NCBI GenBank assembly: GCA_963827315.1 | Contig: CAWHAL010000001.1 | Coordinates: 671,617-735,616, forward strand | Direction of reading: 5' to 3' | DNA: 64,000 nucleotides | DNA from: CAVXEF01 sp963827315 | GTDB taxonomy: Bacteria > Planctomycetota > Phycisphaerae > Sedimentisphaerales > Anaerobacaceae | The notes under the pieces: generated by a model | The model's database searches: none | Seen by the model: the letters and a program-made list of their open reading frames with translations, nothing else | What the model was told of the DNA's origin: nothing | Part shown: positions 24,353 to 32,800 of the stretch, in pieces | Layout: every line of letters begins with the position of its first letter | How positions within the stretch are numbered: position 1 is the stretch's first letter | Made by a program: the position numbers and the translations under genes

Positions 24353-25987
24353 ATGAGAAGATACGTACATAATATCTACCACAGGATTTTGGTGCTGCTG
24401 CATCTGTCGCCGCTTTCGCTGGCGGAAAAGTGCAGAATCGCATTCGGTGCCGCTGTTGTCTTTATCCTGGCAATCGCTTTGCTTTTGCCGTACATCTGGA
24501 TGGGCAAGCTCACCGAAAAGGCCTGTCTCGATGCAGGGCGCGCCATGGCTCAAACACTGCTCAATAGACACTTTTCCACAGAGCAACCGCGTGAATCAGC
24601 ACTTCCGTCACTGGACAGTACCGGCGCCATAATGGACGTAAACAATCCCCAAGTCAGATGGGTACGCCTCTCAGAGCAGGGTCAGAAACAACTCCAGCAG
24701 TTTACCGACGAGCAGAGACAAATGATAGAGCTTCTTAAAACCGACGAAGCAAGAGACGACCGCATCCTGATGACAAAAAGGGACGGTGTACTCAGAAGCG
24801 ATTATGTAAAAGTTTTCAAGGCAACCGACAGTTGTATAAGCTGCCATAATCCGCAGGGGCCAGCCAGTCCATTTGGCCGAAATGAACCTATCGGTGCAGT
24901 GGTTATCCAGTCCCGCGGCCTCGGCGGCGAAATCGGCAAGACGATTCTGATGAACCGTATCTGGATAATCGTAGCCGGTTTAATCGGCGGCGCGGGCGCA
25001 TTCGTTGCCTTTTACTGGATTACTCAGCGGGTGATACTGAGCCCTATTCGTCAGCTTCGCGCACTCGCAAATAACGTTGCCGACGGCAATCTCGGCATCC
25101 GAAGCTCGATTAACACACGCGACGAATACGAAAAACTTGCAAACGCCTTCAACCACATGCTCGACAGTCTGCAGGCAACCCAGGAAAAGCTCCGGCAGGC
25201 AAATAAACAGCTCGATGACAAAATCGCAGAGCTTTCCGAACGAAACATCGAGCTGTTCAAGGCCAACAAGGTAAAGGGCGAGTTCTTAGCCAACATCAGT
25301 CATGAATTCAAAACACCTTTGAATGCTATACTCGGATTTGCGGAGATATTGAGGGAAAAACCCGCCAGGCTCGGCAGTGACAAAATCCAAAGGTACGCTG
25401 ATAATATAATTACCGGCGGCAAGAACCTGCTTAATATGCTCAACGACCTGTTGGATTTGGCAAAGGCTGAAGCCGGAAAAATGCAACTGCACATCGAAAA
25501 AACAACCGTGGAGGAGCTTTGTGACGCGATTGTCAGGGCTTTCTCAGCTCTGACAAAAAAGAAGAAAATCAAGGTCAAAACAATATTGGACGACAATTTG
25601 CCGGTCTTGAATACGGACGTCGGCAAGGTCCGCCAGATACTCTATAATTTTCTAAGCAACGCCGTCAAGTTCACCCCCAAGAGCGGCAGAATTGAGATTC
25701 GTGCCACGATGCCCGACGAGAAAACCGCCCGAATAGCCATCACCGATACCGGCTGCGGTATCGCCGAGGCCGACAAAGAAAAGATATTCGAAAAGTTCCG
25801 GCAGGTCGACGGCTCGATAACCCGACAGTCGCCCGGCAGCGGTCTGGGACTGGCCATCAGCAAGGAACTGGCAATTATACTCGCAGGCAGTGTCGGCTTA
25901 GAAAGCGAGCCCGGCAAAGGCTCAACATTCTGGCTCGATGTCCCTGTTACACTCGCAAAAGACGAAAGTTCAAACTCCCAGAGTTAG
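24353..25987 (+). CDS. Membrane histidine kinase with DUF3365 haem-motif sensor
   Basis: The 544-residue kinase has a membrane helix (about 29-46), a periplasmic DUF3365/Tll0287-like sensor with a CISCH haem c-binding motif at 161-165, a second helix (about 202-224), HAMP, a coiled-coil stretch, HisKA with the phosphorylated His in NISHEFKTPLNAIL, and HATPase (NAVKFTPKSG, DTGCGI, SGLGLAISKEL). Haem in the sensor suggests a redox or gas signal. No response regulator is adjacent, so its partner is elsewhere. Its 3' end overlaps the convergent DUF167 gene by 18 bp. Confidence 0.88.
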   Translation: MRRYVHNIYHRILVLLHLSPLSLAEKCRIAFGAAVVFILAIALLLPYIWMGKLTEKACLDAGRAMAQTLLNRHFSTEQPRESALPSLDSTGAIMDVNNPQVRWVRLSEQGQKQLQQFTDEQRQMIELLKTDEARDDRILMTKRDGVLRSDYVKVFKATDSCISCHNPQGPASPFGRNEPIGAVVIQSRGLGGEIGKTILMNRIWIIVAGLIGGAGAFVAFYWITQRVILSPIRQLRALANNVADGNLGIRSSINTRDEYEKLANAFNHMLDSLQATQEKLRQANKQLDDKIAELSERNIELFKANKVKGEFLANISHEFKTPLNAILGFAEILREKPARLGSDKIQRYADNIITGGKNLLNMLNDLLDLAKAEAGKMQLHIEKTTVEELCDAIVRAFSALTKKKKIKVKTILDDNLPVLNTDVGKVRQILYNFLSNAVKFTPKSGRIEIRATMPDEKTARIAITDTGCGIAEADKEKIFEKFRQVDGSITRQSPGSGLGLAISKELAIILAGSVGLESEPGKGSTFWLDVPVTLAKDESSNSQS

Positions 25988-26269
25988 TTTCCTAACCACC
26001 ATCTCCGCTGATAAACCCAAAACCCGTATCTTCTTGACGGGATTATTTTGGCCGGTGATTATGCTGACAGCACTATTTTTTACGCCGAGTTGCTTGGCCA
26101 AAAAGTCTATCAGGCACTTGTTTGCCTTGCCTTTCTGCGGCGGGGCTGAAACCTTAATCTTTACTGTCCCATCCAATAGACCGCTGACGGCTGTCCTGCT
26201 GCTGGCTGGTACGACCTTCACCGAAAAGACCACACCCCCTTCGACTTTTTGAATCTTCAAATCAGACAT
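25970..26269 (-). CDS. DUF167/YggU family protein
   Basis: The 99-residue protein has the typical YggU/DUF167 length and core: FSVKVVPASSRTAV, GTVKIKVSAPPQKGKANKCL and the C-terminal KKIRVLGL. The family is small, soluble and conserved in bacteria and eukaryotes with no settled function. It is the last gene of the run pyrK-pyrD-unknown-DUF167 and overlaps the convergent kinase gene. Confidence 0.85.
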   Translation of the reverse strand: MSDLKIQKVEGGVVFSVKVVPASSRTAVSGLLDGTVKIKVSAPPQKGKANKCLIDFLAKQLGVKNSAVSIITGQNNPVKKIRVLGLSAEMVVRKLTLGV

Positions 26270-26292
26270 TTCTCTGTGGTTCTTGTGCCGGC

Positions 26293-26601
26293 TTAGAGGT
26301 TTTCCCGCAGGTTTGCACCAATGGCCATTTGCACATATTTTTCAATCTGCTCCGCGAGTTCACCTAATGACGCGAGTTGAAAGTCTTCGTAATGGCCCGG
26401 CACAAATTCACCGTTCAGGGCTTTCTTGAAGACCCTGACCCTTATGATGGATGGCTCGGCAGCGGCCTTGCTGAAATTGCTGTCTTTGTGTTCGGTAAGC
26501 TCGACGCGCCAGTCCTCGCTTATAAAGACTAAGCATTTGCCTGTAAAAACCGCTGTCGGAAAATAATCTCTCAATAACTTCAAGGTTTCCATCTTCATCA
26601 C
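26293..26601 (-). CDS. Unknown small protein downstream of pyrD
   Basis: The 102 residues form a soluble, mixed alpha/beta protein with no motif I recognise. Its start overlaps the pyrD stop by 4 bp (ATGA-type coupling), so it is almost certainly expressed with pyrD. There is no Cys cluster, signal peptide or membrane segment. Confidence 0.65.
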   Translation of the reverse strand: MMKMETLKLLRDYFPTAVFTGKCLVFISEDWRVELTEHKDSNFSKAAAEPSIIRVRVFKKALNGEFVPGHYEDFQLASLGELAEQIEKYVQMAIGANLRENL

Positions 26602-27533
26602 ATCCTGAGACTACCGGTCAGCTCTTTGATACTTTTTATTTCCTTGCGGATGCAGTATTTTTTTATGCCCTCGGCGATTTTAACCGCGCATCCCGGCTCG
26701 ATAAAATTTGCAGTCCCAATGCCGACCGCCGAGGCGCCGGCGATAATAAATTCGACGGCGTCGGAGGTCGTTCGGATGCCGCCTATGCCCAGAATCGGTA
26801 TGCCGCGGTCCTTGGCAACCTCATTATAAACCTTATTAACCAGATACACGGCTATTGGCTTTATAGCTGGGCCGGAAAGTCCGCCTGTTTTGTTGGCTAA
26901 AACAGGTCTGGCGGTCTCAATATCGATGACCATTGCGGTAAAGGTATTTATCAGGCTGAGTGCATCGGCACCGGCTTCAACAGCCGCACGGGCAATTACA
27001 CTGATATCCGTAACAGCAGGTGAGAGTTTGACCATCAGGGGCTTTGTACCTGCTGCCTTTTTTACCGCCGAGGTAACTTCTGTTACCTGAGCCGGGTCGG
27101 TGCCGAAACTGATGCCGCCCTTGCTAACGTTCGGACAACTGATATTTAGCTCAAACCCTGCTATTGCCTTTTCCGTTGCGAGGCGCTCAACTACTGCCAC
27201 ATATTCGCTGATTGTTTCACCTGCCACGTTGACAAAAACCGGAACCGTCAGCTTCTCAATAATGGGCAATTTCTCTTCTGCGAATTTATCCAATCCAATG
27301 TTAGCTAATCCGATTGCATTAAGCATACCCGAGTCGGTCTCAACAATTCTTTCGGGTGGATTACCTTTTCGCGGGTTTAGCGTGATGCTTTTGGTGATAA
27401 ATCCGCCGAGCTGACTTAAGTCGGTAAAGCCAGCTAATTCATCGGCGTACCCGGACGTTCCCGATACGACAAACACAGGATTTGCCAATTTCAAACCCAC
27501 AAAATCAACCGAAATATCAGTTTTTTCTTCCAT
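26598..27533 (-). CDS. pyrD: Dihydroorotate dehydrogenase, class 1B catalytic subunit
   Basis: The 311-residue FMN enzyme oxidises dihydroorotate to orotate in pyrimidine synthesis. It has the class 1 catalytic cysteine in NISCPNVSKGG, the FMN-binding GIGGIRTTSDAVEFI, and the NPVFVVSGTSGYA start. The NAD-dependent 1B type is inferred because pyrK, which carries FAD and an iron-sulfur centre, lies 17 bp upstream on the same strand. Confidence 0.95.
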   Translation of the reverse strand: MEEKTDISVDFVGLKLANPVFVVSGTSGYADELAGFTDLSQLGGFITKSITLNPRKGNPPERIVETDSGMLNAIGLANIGLDKFAEEKLPIIEKLTVPVFVNVAGETISEYVAVVERLATEKAIAGFELNISCPNVSKGGISFGTDPAQVTEVTSAVKKAAGTKPLMVKLSPAVTDISVIARAAVEAGADALSLINTFTAMVIDIETARPVLANKTGGLSGPAIKPIAVYLVNKVYNEVAKDRGIPILGIGGIRTTSDAVEFIIAGASAVGIGTANFIEPGCAVKIAEGIKKYCIRKEIKSIKELTGSLRM

Positions 27534-27550
27534 AAACTACTAACTGCAAA

Positions 27551-28552
27551 TTATGAACAAAACACCAATTCCTTACTGTCAAAGACAGGGCCGTCTTTGC
27601 AGCACAATTTATAAATGGTTTCATTTGAACCTTCGACTTTGCATTCAACGGGGCAACTCTGGCACAGGCCGATTCCGCAGGCCATCATACGCTCCATACT
27701 GACCTGACAATCGATTTTCCTGTCGCGTGCGATTCCAGCCACCTTTGCCAGCATCGCCTCAGGGCCACAGGCATAAATTATCGTGTCCTTAGCGGTTACT
27801 CCGCACTGCTTCAGCCAATCCAAAAAGCACTCGGTAACGGGGCCTGCAAAGCCTGCCGAGCCGTCGTCCGTCGCCATAAATGATTGTATGCCATATCCAG
27901 CGAACTCCGCCAATGAAAACCCGACTCCCTGCGCAAGTTTGTCCAGTGGCTTTCCAAAGGGCAGTTCATCCTTTGTTTTCGCACCTGCAAACGCAAATAC
28001 CTCTGTAGTCGGGCAATCGGTTGTAAGAACTTTCGCGAGGTGGATTAAAGGGCCGGCTCCCATTCCGCCAATTATCAATAGGGCCGTCTTTTTATCCGCA
28101 GGCGTCGAAAAGCCATTGCCCAGCGGCCCGATTACGCTGACCGAATTGCCTTTGGCCAGTGTTGACATCCGCAAAGTCGCCGGCCCGACAACGCGATAAA
28201 AAATTTCCACAGCCGTCTTATTGCCATCGGCGGTAATATCACAGAAACTAAATGGTCGTCGCAGCAGTATTTTTCGCTGAGCCGTATCGGCCAAATCTTC
28301 CGGCATCTTTTCCGCCGGCGGAAGGACTGCCTCGCTCAGGTCTAATTGGGCGAACTGTCCCGGCCTGGCTTGCGAGAAGGCTTTTACACCGGCACCGGTA
28401 AACTCAAGTCCAAGCCGAAAAAATCGCCCCTTGATTTGCTTATGGCTGTAGACAATTGCTTCAAACGGTCCTTTGTCTGCCTTTGTCTTAATTGCCTCCT
28501 GTTCGATGTTCATACGTAAGACAGAATGTACTGAAAAACCCTCGTCAGTCAA
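27551..28552 (-). CDS. pyrK: Dihydroorotate dehydrogenase electron-transfer subunit
   Basis: The 333-residue protein has a ferredoxin-reductase-like FAD domain (RRPFSFCDI), an NAD-binding domain (LLIIGGMGAGPLIHLA) and a C-terminal [2Fe-2S] site with CGIGLCQSCPVEC and a final LCCKDGPVF. It passes electrons from the PyrD flavin to NAD+. It is longer than many PyrK (about 260), with extra residues around 95-115. Gene order pyrK-pyrD is standard. Confidence 0.92.
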   Translation of the reverse strand: MTDEGFSVHSVLRMNIEQEAIKTKADKGPFEAIVYSHKQIKGRFFRLGLEFTGAGVKAFSQARPGQFAQLDLSEAVLPPAEKMPEDLADTAQRKILLRRPFSFCDITADGNKTAVEIFYRVVGPATLRMSTLAKGNSVSVIGPLGNGFSTPADKKTALLIIGGMGAGPLIHLAKVLTTDCPTTEVFAFAGAKTKDELPFGKPLDKLAQGVGFSLAEFAGYGIQSFMATDDGSAGFAGPVTECFLDWLKQCGVTAKDTIIYACGPEAMLAKVAGIARDRKIDCQVSMERMMACGIGLCQSCPVECKVEGSNETIYKLCCKDGPVFDSKELVFCS

Positions 28553-28606
28553 GCTAATAAACCTTCCTGTCGGGATAACCTGTCTCGGTGTTTGTGAGTT
28601 TTATTT

Positions 28607-28635
28607 TGACCCGGATGTAAATTTGCCTTACCATA
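28607..28635 (+). promoter_or_regulatory. Candidate promoter of the aldo/keto reductase gene
   Basis: TTGACC at 28607-28612 and TACCAT at 28630-28635 are 17 bp apart, 56 bp before the start codon. It lies in the divergent spacer between pyrK and this gene. Confidence 0.35.
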
Positions 28636-28690
28636 TCTGCGGTGTTATGGTTTGCGATGATTTACTTAACTAACACAGGGTACTGGAATT

Positions 28691-29800
28691 ATGATTTATC
28701 GCACATACGGCTCAACCGGCATTGAAGTTTCCGCCATAGGCTTTGGTGGAATGCGTTTCGATGAAAAGGACCTCGACTCCTGTGCAGAGTTGGTCAAGGC
28801 TGCATACGATGCCGACATAAATTATTTTGACACCGCGCCGGGCTACGGCGAATCGGAGAAAATCTTCGGCGCCGCCTTTAAACAAATGAAAAAGACCCGC
28901 TCCCAAAGACCCTTCTATGTTTCCACAAAAAGTTTGAAGGATGAGCCCCAACAGGTTCGCAAAGACCTCGAAGCATCGCTTAAAAAAATGAACCTCGATT
29001 ACATTGATTTCTATCACTTCTGGTACGTCCTCTCGCTCGATGAATACCGCCGGAGGAAAGCTAAGGGCGTCCTTAAGGAGTTTGAAAAGCTAAAAAATGA
29101 AGGTCTAATCAGGCACATCTGTGTGTCGACTCATATGACCGGCCCCGACATCGGCAAAATGCTGCGAGACTATCCATTCGAAGGCGTCCTGCTCGGCTAT
29201 TCGGTTATGAACTTTGCATATCGAGAGGCTGCTCTTGAGACGGCCGCCAGACTCAATCTCGGTGTCGTTATTATGAACCCCCTTGGGGGCGGAATAATAC
29301 CTCAAAACCCCAAAAGATTCGCCTTCGTAAAAACCAGACCTGGAGAAACCGTGGTTGAAGGGGCGCTGCGATTCTTACTCAATGACCGCCGCATCACAGT
29401 TGGGCTTGTCGGCTTTAGCAAACAAAAGCACATCAGGGAAGCCGTCAGCGCGGTCGATGGGTATAAGCCGATACCACAAAAAACCATCAAAAAGATTCGT
29501 GCGGCTCTGAATAAATCCTTCAATGAGCTTTGTACCGTCTGTCGATACTGCGACAAATGTCCGCAGGGTATACGCGTGCCCGAGCTTATGGATTCCTACA
29601 ATCATTATGTCCTCGCAAGCAAGATAGCCGATGTGATTCAGCGTCTGGATATGCATTGGGGTTTTGAGCTTGGGGATGATTTCCTGCAGGGTTGCACCGA
29701 ATGCGGCCAATGCGAAGATACCTGTACCCAGAAGCTGCCTATTCGCCAGAGACTGAAACTCCTTCGGCAGGTGGTCAAAAAACACCTTTCCTCTAAATAA
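28691..29800 (+). CDS. Aldo/keto reductase with C-terminal 4Fe-4S ferredoxin domain
   Basis: The 369-residue protein has an aldo/keto reductase barrel (GSTGIEVSAIGFGGMRF; catalytic region ending NYFDTAPGYGESE, with the AKR Asp and Tyr) and a C-terminal ferredoxin-type region with CTVCRYCDKCPQGI and CTECGQCEDTC. Such fusions are common in anaerobes; the substrate is unknown. It is upstream of the FabZ-like/ACP/KS cassette on the same strand with a 139-bp gap, so a shared role is only possible. Confidence 0.88.
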   Translation: MIYRTYGSTGIEVSAIGFGGMRFDEKDLDSCAELVKAAYDADINYFDTAPGYGESEKIFGAAFKQMKKTRSQRPFYVSTKSLKDEPQQVRKDLEASLKKMNLDYIDFYHFWYVLSLDEYRRRKAKGVLKEFEKLKNEGLIRHICVSTHMTGPDIGKMLRDYPFEGVLLGYSVMNFAYREAALETAARLNLGVVIMNPLGGGIIPQNPKRFAFVKTRPGETVVEGALRFLLNDRRITVGLVGFSKQKHIREAVSAVDGYKPIPQKTIKKIRAALNKSFNELCTVCRYCDKCPQGIRVPELMDSYNHYVLASKIADVIQRLDMHWGFELGDDFLQGCTECGQCEDTCTQKLPIRQRLKLLRQVVKKHLSSK

Positions 29801-29939
29801 ACCAGCAGAGGTTCCGGCATTCAGGGCAAGATAAAAAGTAAAAAAAGCTGGAAAAACAGTTGCATATTATTAAAATGGCGAAAATTAGCGTTCAGCGGTC
29901 AGCGTATAGCGTTTAGAAAAAGAAGAAAACCACAGAATT

Positions 29940-30404
29940 ATGAGATTTATACTGATAGATAAGGTTATTTCGCTTGAGGCGGGCAGGGAAATAAAGACGG
30001 TCAAGAACGTGTCTTTGGCTGAGGAATACCTTGCAGACCACTTTCCGGCATTTCCGGTGCTGCCGGGCGTGCTTTTGCTGGAAGGATTGGTTGAGTCGGC
30101 ATCGTGGCTCGTTCGAGAAACAGAAAATTTTGCTCACAGTATGGTATTGCTTGAAGAGGCAAGAAATGTAAAATACAAAAGCTTTCTGGCACCGGGCTCA
30201 AGAATAGAATATACCGTTACGGCCAGGACAATAGAGGAGAACATAAGCAGCTTCAGCGGCTTGGGCGTATCGAACGGCGAGCAGATTGTGGAAGCAAAAT
30301 TCGCCCTGAGGCACTTTAATCTGGCTGATGAAGATTCAACGATGGCGGCGGTAGATGCCAGCATAATCGAAAATATGAGGAAGCGATGGAAACTGCTAAG
30401 ATAG
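29940..30404 (+). CDS. FabZ-like 3-hydroxyacyl-ACP dehydratase (copy 1)
   Basis: The 154-residue hot-dog protein has DHFPAFPVLPGVLLLEGL (residues 37-54) with the catalytic His and Glu of FabZ-type dehydratases. The C-terminal extension of about 20 residues is not conserved. It opens a six-gene run (dehydratase, ACP, dehydratase, KS-like, KS, serS). The ACP follows after 55 bp. Confidence 0.85.
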   Translation: MRFILIDKVISLEAGREIKTVKNVSLAEEYLADHFPAFPVLPGVLLLEGLVESASWLVRETENFAHSMVLLEEARNVKYKSFLAPGSRIEYTVTARTIEENISSFSGLGVSNGEQIVEAKFALRHFNLADEDSTMAAVDASIIENMRKRWKLLR

Positions 30405-30459
30405 TTCGTAGTTGGTAGTTCATAGACAAAGCAAGTAAAAATGCCGGAGGTAAAGAACA

Positions 30460-30855
30460 ATGGCGATGAGTCGGGATGAAATTTTCGGGGAGGTTCAGGA
30501 AGTGCTGGTTGATGCATTAGGGGTGGATGATGATGAGATTAGCAATGAGGCAACTCTTATGGGAGACCTGGGAGCGGAAAGCATCGACTTTCTGGATATA
30601 GTGTTTCGGCTGGAAAAGGCGTTCGGGATAAAAATCCCGCGTGAGGAGCTGTTTCCGGCTGAGAGCCTGATGAATAATCCCGAATTTGTCAATAACGGCA
30701 AATTAACCGAGGTAGGTCTGCGTGAATTGCGGGAGAAGATGCCGCATACCAACTTGGCCGGTTTTGAGGACGACCCTAATATCAACAAATTAGGTGATTT
30801 GTTTACCGTCGGGGCAATCGTAAACTACGTCGAGGGCAAGCTGAACTCTGCGTAG
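30460..30855 (+). CDS. Acyl carrier protein, long variant
   Basis: The 131-residue protein starts as a normal ACP with the phosphopantetheine site DLGAESIDFLDIVFRLE (Ser41). It is about 50 residues longer than housekeeping ACP: after helix III an insert of acidic and Asn/Pro-rich sequence (about 75-105) precedes a final helix. GGAGG lies 9 nt before ATG. It sits between two dehydratase genes, as expected for a dedicated carrier of this cassette. Confidence 0.88.
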   Translation: MAMSRDEIFGEVQEVLVDALGVDDDEISNEATLMGDLGAESIDFLDIVFRLEKAFGIKIPREELFPAESLMNNPEFVNNGKLTEVGLRELREKMPHTNLAGFEDDPNINKLGDLFTVGAIVNYVEGKLNSA

Positions 30856-30920
30856 TTTTGTTCATCACAGACGATGCAAATTACATACAGTCTGTGCACT
30901 ATAATGACCATAATACTCGA

Positions 30921-31391
30921 ATGCGCTGGATATGGATAGACAAGTTTGTTGAGTTCCAAAGCGGGCAGCGTGCTGTGGCGATAAAGAATGTGACGCTCGC
31001 GGAGGAGCATCTGCACGACCACTTTCCGGGTTTTCCCGTTATGCCGGAGACGCTGTGCATCGAGGCAATGGCGCAGACGGCAGGTATACTTGTCGGCGAA
31101 GCGAAAAATTTCGAGGAAAAGGTCATCCTTGCGAAGGTCAAAAGGGCGGTGTTTTTTGATTATGTCAGGCCGGGCGACACAATAAAATTAGAAGCCAAAA
31201 TTGAATCCATCGCAGACGAGGCTGCAAGTACAACCGGCAAAATCAGCTGCGATGACAAGCTAATCGCCGAGATAGATTTGATGTTCAGCCATATAGACAA
31301 AAACCTTGCAGGTAAGGAATTTCCTCAAGAGAACTTCGTATTCACCGATACATTCAAGTCGCTGATGCGGGGAGCCGCCTTCAGCAGTTGA
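30921..31391 (+). CDS. FabZ-like 3-hydroxyacyl-ACP dehydratase (copy 2)
   Basis: The frame opens at 30858, but alignment with copy 1 puts the start at ATG 30921 (MRWIWIDKFVEFQSG). The active-site stretch HDHFPGFPVMPETLCIEAMA has the catalytic His and Glu, with Glu in place of the usual Gly after Met-Pro. It lies between the ACP and the ketosynthase-like gene. Two different dehydratases suggest either a heterodimer or successive steps with different chain lengths. Confidence 0.83.
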   Translation: MRWIWIDKFVEFQSGQRAVAIKNVTLAEEHLHDHFPGFPVMPETLCIEAMAQTAGILVGEAKNFEEKVILAKVKRAVFFDYVRPGDTIKLEAKIESIADEAASTTGKISCDDKLIAEIDLMFSHIDKNLAGKEFPQENFVFTDTFKSLMRGAAFSS

Positions 31392-31477
31392 CTATTGACT
31401 ATTGACCGCTGGTTATCGATAATCGCGGAAAATATTGGGAAACGATAAATAATCAGCAGGGAAAATCAATAGTAAAT

Positions 31478-32794
31478 ATGACTTCTTCTCGCGTAGTAGT
31501 CACCGGCCTTGGTGCGGTAAGTCCCCTCGGATTAACTGTTTCTGATATGTGGGAGGGTCTGCTTGTCGGCCGATGCGGGATTAGCGAAATTACCGCCTTT
31601 GACCCAGTCGGTTTTAGCTGTAAACTGGCCGGGCAGGTGCCGGATTATAAGATTCAGCAGTATGTGCCGAAAACTGTTCGCAAATCCACCAAGTTAATGT
31701 CGAGAGATATTGAACTGTCGGTCATAGCGGCGAACGAAGCGTTTGTCGGCAGCGGACTTGTCACAAAAGGTATCGACCCCGAGAATGTCAACATCGAGCC
31801 GACACGTATGGCAATCAATTTGGGCGCTGGCATTATAAGCTGTGACCTGGTCGAAATTGCGCCGGCGGTGGCGGCAAGTATTACTGACGGGAAATTCGAT
31901 ATCAATAAGTGGGGCAAAAAAGGCATCGAACTGGTAACACCTCTGTGGCTTTTGAAATATCTACCGAATATGCTGGCCTGCCATATCGGTATTATCCACG
32001 ACATTCAGGGCCCGAGCAACACCATCACCTGTGCTGAAGCGGCTGCCCATATCGCCATAAGTGAAGCGGCACAGATTATCGCTCGCGGCGACGCCGACTA
32101 CGCCCTTGCCGGCGGCGCCGAGGCAAAAGTAAATCCGATAATTATGATTCGGCAATGTTTGCTCAAAAGGGCGACGACCGAAAACAATGACGACCCTGCC
32201 GGCTCGTGCAGGCCTTTTGATGCCGACGCAAAAGGCTCCGTCTTCGGTGAGGGAGCTGGGATGCTTGTGCTGGAGAATATCGCGAACGCCAAAAGAAGGG
32301 GTGCGAAAATCTATGCTGAGATTGCCGGGTCCGGTCAGAGCAACAGCATAAATCCGACATACGAACGGCTTGAGCCGGATGGCTTCGGATTGCAGATAGC
32401 GATAGAAAAAGCGATGGCGGACGCAAAGATAAAGCCAGCGGATTTGGATTTGATTATTCCGCACGGCACAGGGATACCAGCTGATGACCTCGCTGAGGCA
32501 AAGGCCATCGAGTCAGCCATAGGTAAAGCAGCTCGCGAAATTCCTGTTTGGCCGACCAAAAGTATGCTGAGCAACACGGGCACAGCAAGCGGAGCGCTTG
32601 ATGTTATAGCTGCGGTTTGTGCAATGAAGGAAGGAAAGATACCAGCTGCGAAAAATTGCGACAAAAAGGCCAATGGCTGCAATCTGAATATCGTAAGGCG
32701 GCCGCTGCAGAAAAAAATCCGTTACGCCCTGTGCTGCAGTTATACATACGGCGGACAAACAGCGGCGGTAATCTTAAAGAAGTTTGAATCTTAA
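31478..32794 (+). CDS. Ketosynthase-like protein without catalytic Cys and His (CLF-like)
   Basis: The 438-residue protein is a FabF/KAS-II homologue over its full length. Aligned without gaps to the next gene (GPxxxxxTAC in the partner, GPSNTITCAE here), the nucleophile Cys is Glu (E187); a Cys lies two residues earlier but off the expected site. The second active-site His (KSMMGHLIG in the partner) is Asn (KSMLSNTGT). The first His (PHGTG) remains. This pattern matches chain-length factors of type II polyketide synthases, which pair with an active KS. It is followed 6 bp later by that active KS. Chain-length control or decarboxylase roles are inferences. Confidence 0.8.
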   Translation: MTSSRVVVTGLGAVSPLGLTVSDMWEGLLVGRCGISEITAFDPVGFSCKLAGQVPDYKIQQYVPKTVRKSTKLMSRDIELSVIAANEAFVGSGLVTKGIDPENVNIEPTRMAINLGAGIISCDLVEIAPAVAASITDGKFDINKWGKKGIELVTPLWLLKYLPNMLACHIGIIHDIQGPSNTITCAEAAAHIAISEAAQIIARGDADYALAGGAEAKVNPIIMIRQCLLKRATTENNDDPAGSCRPFDADAKGSVFGEGAGMLVLENIANAKRRGAKIYAEIAGSGQSNSINPTYERLEPDGFGLQIAIEKAMADAKIKPADLDLIIPHGTGIPADDLAEAKAIESAIGKAAREIPVWPTKSMLSNTGTASGALDVIAAVCAMKEGKIPAAKNCDKKANGCNLNIVRRPLQKKIRYALCCSYTYGGQTAAVILKKFES

Positions 32795-32800
32795 AACCAG

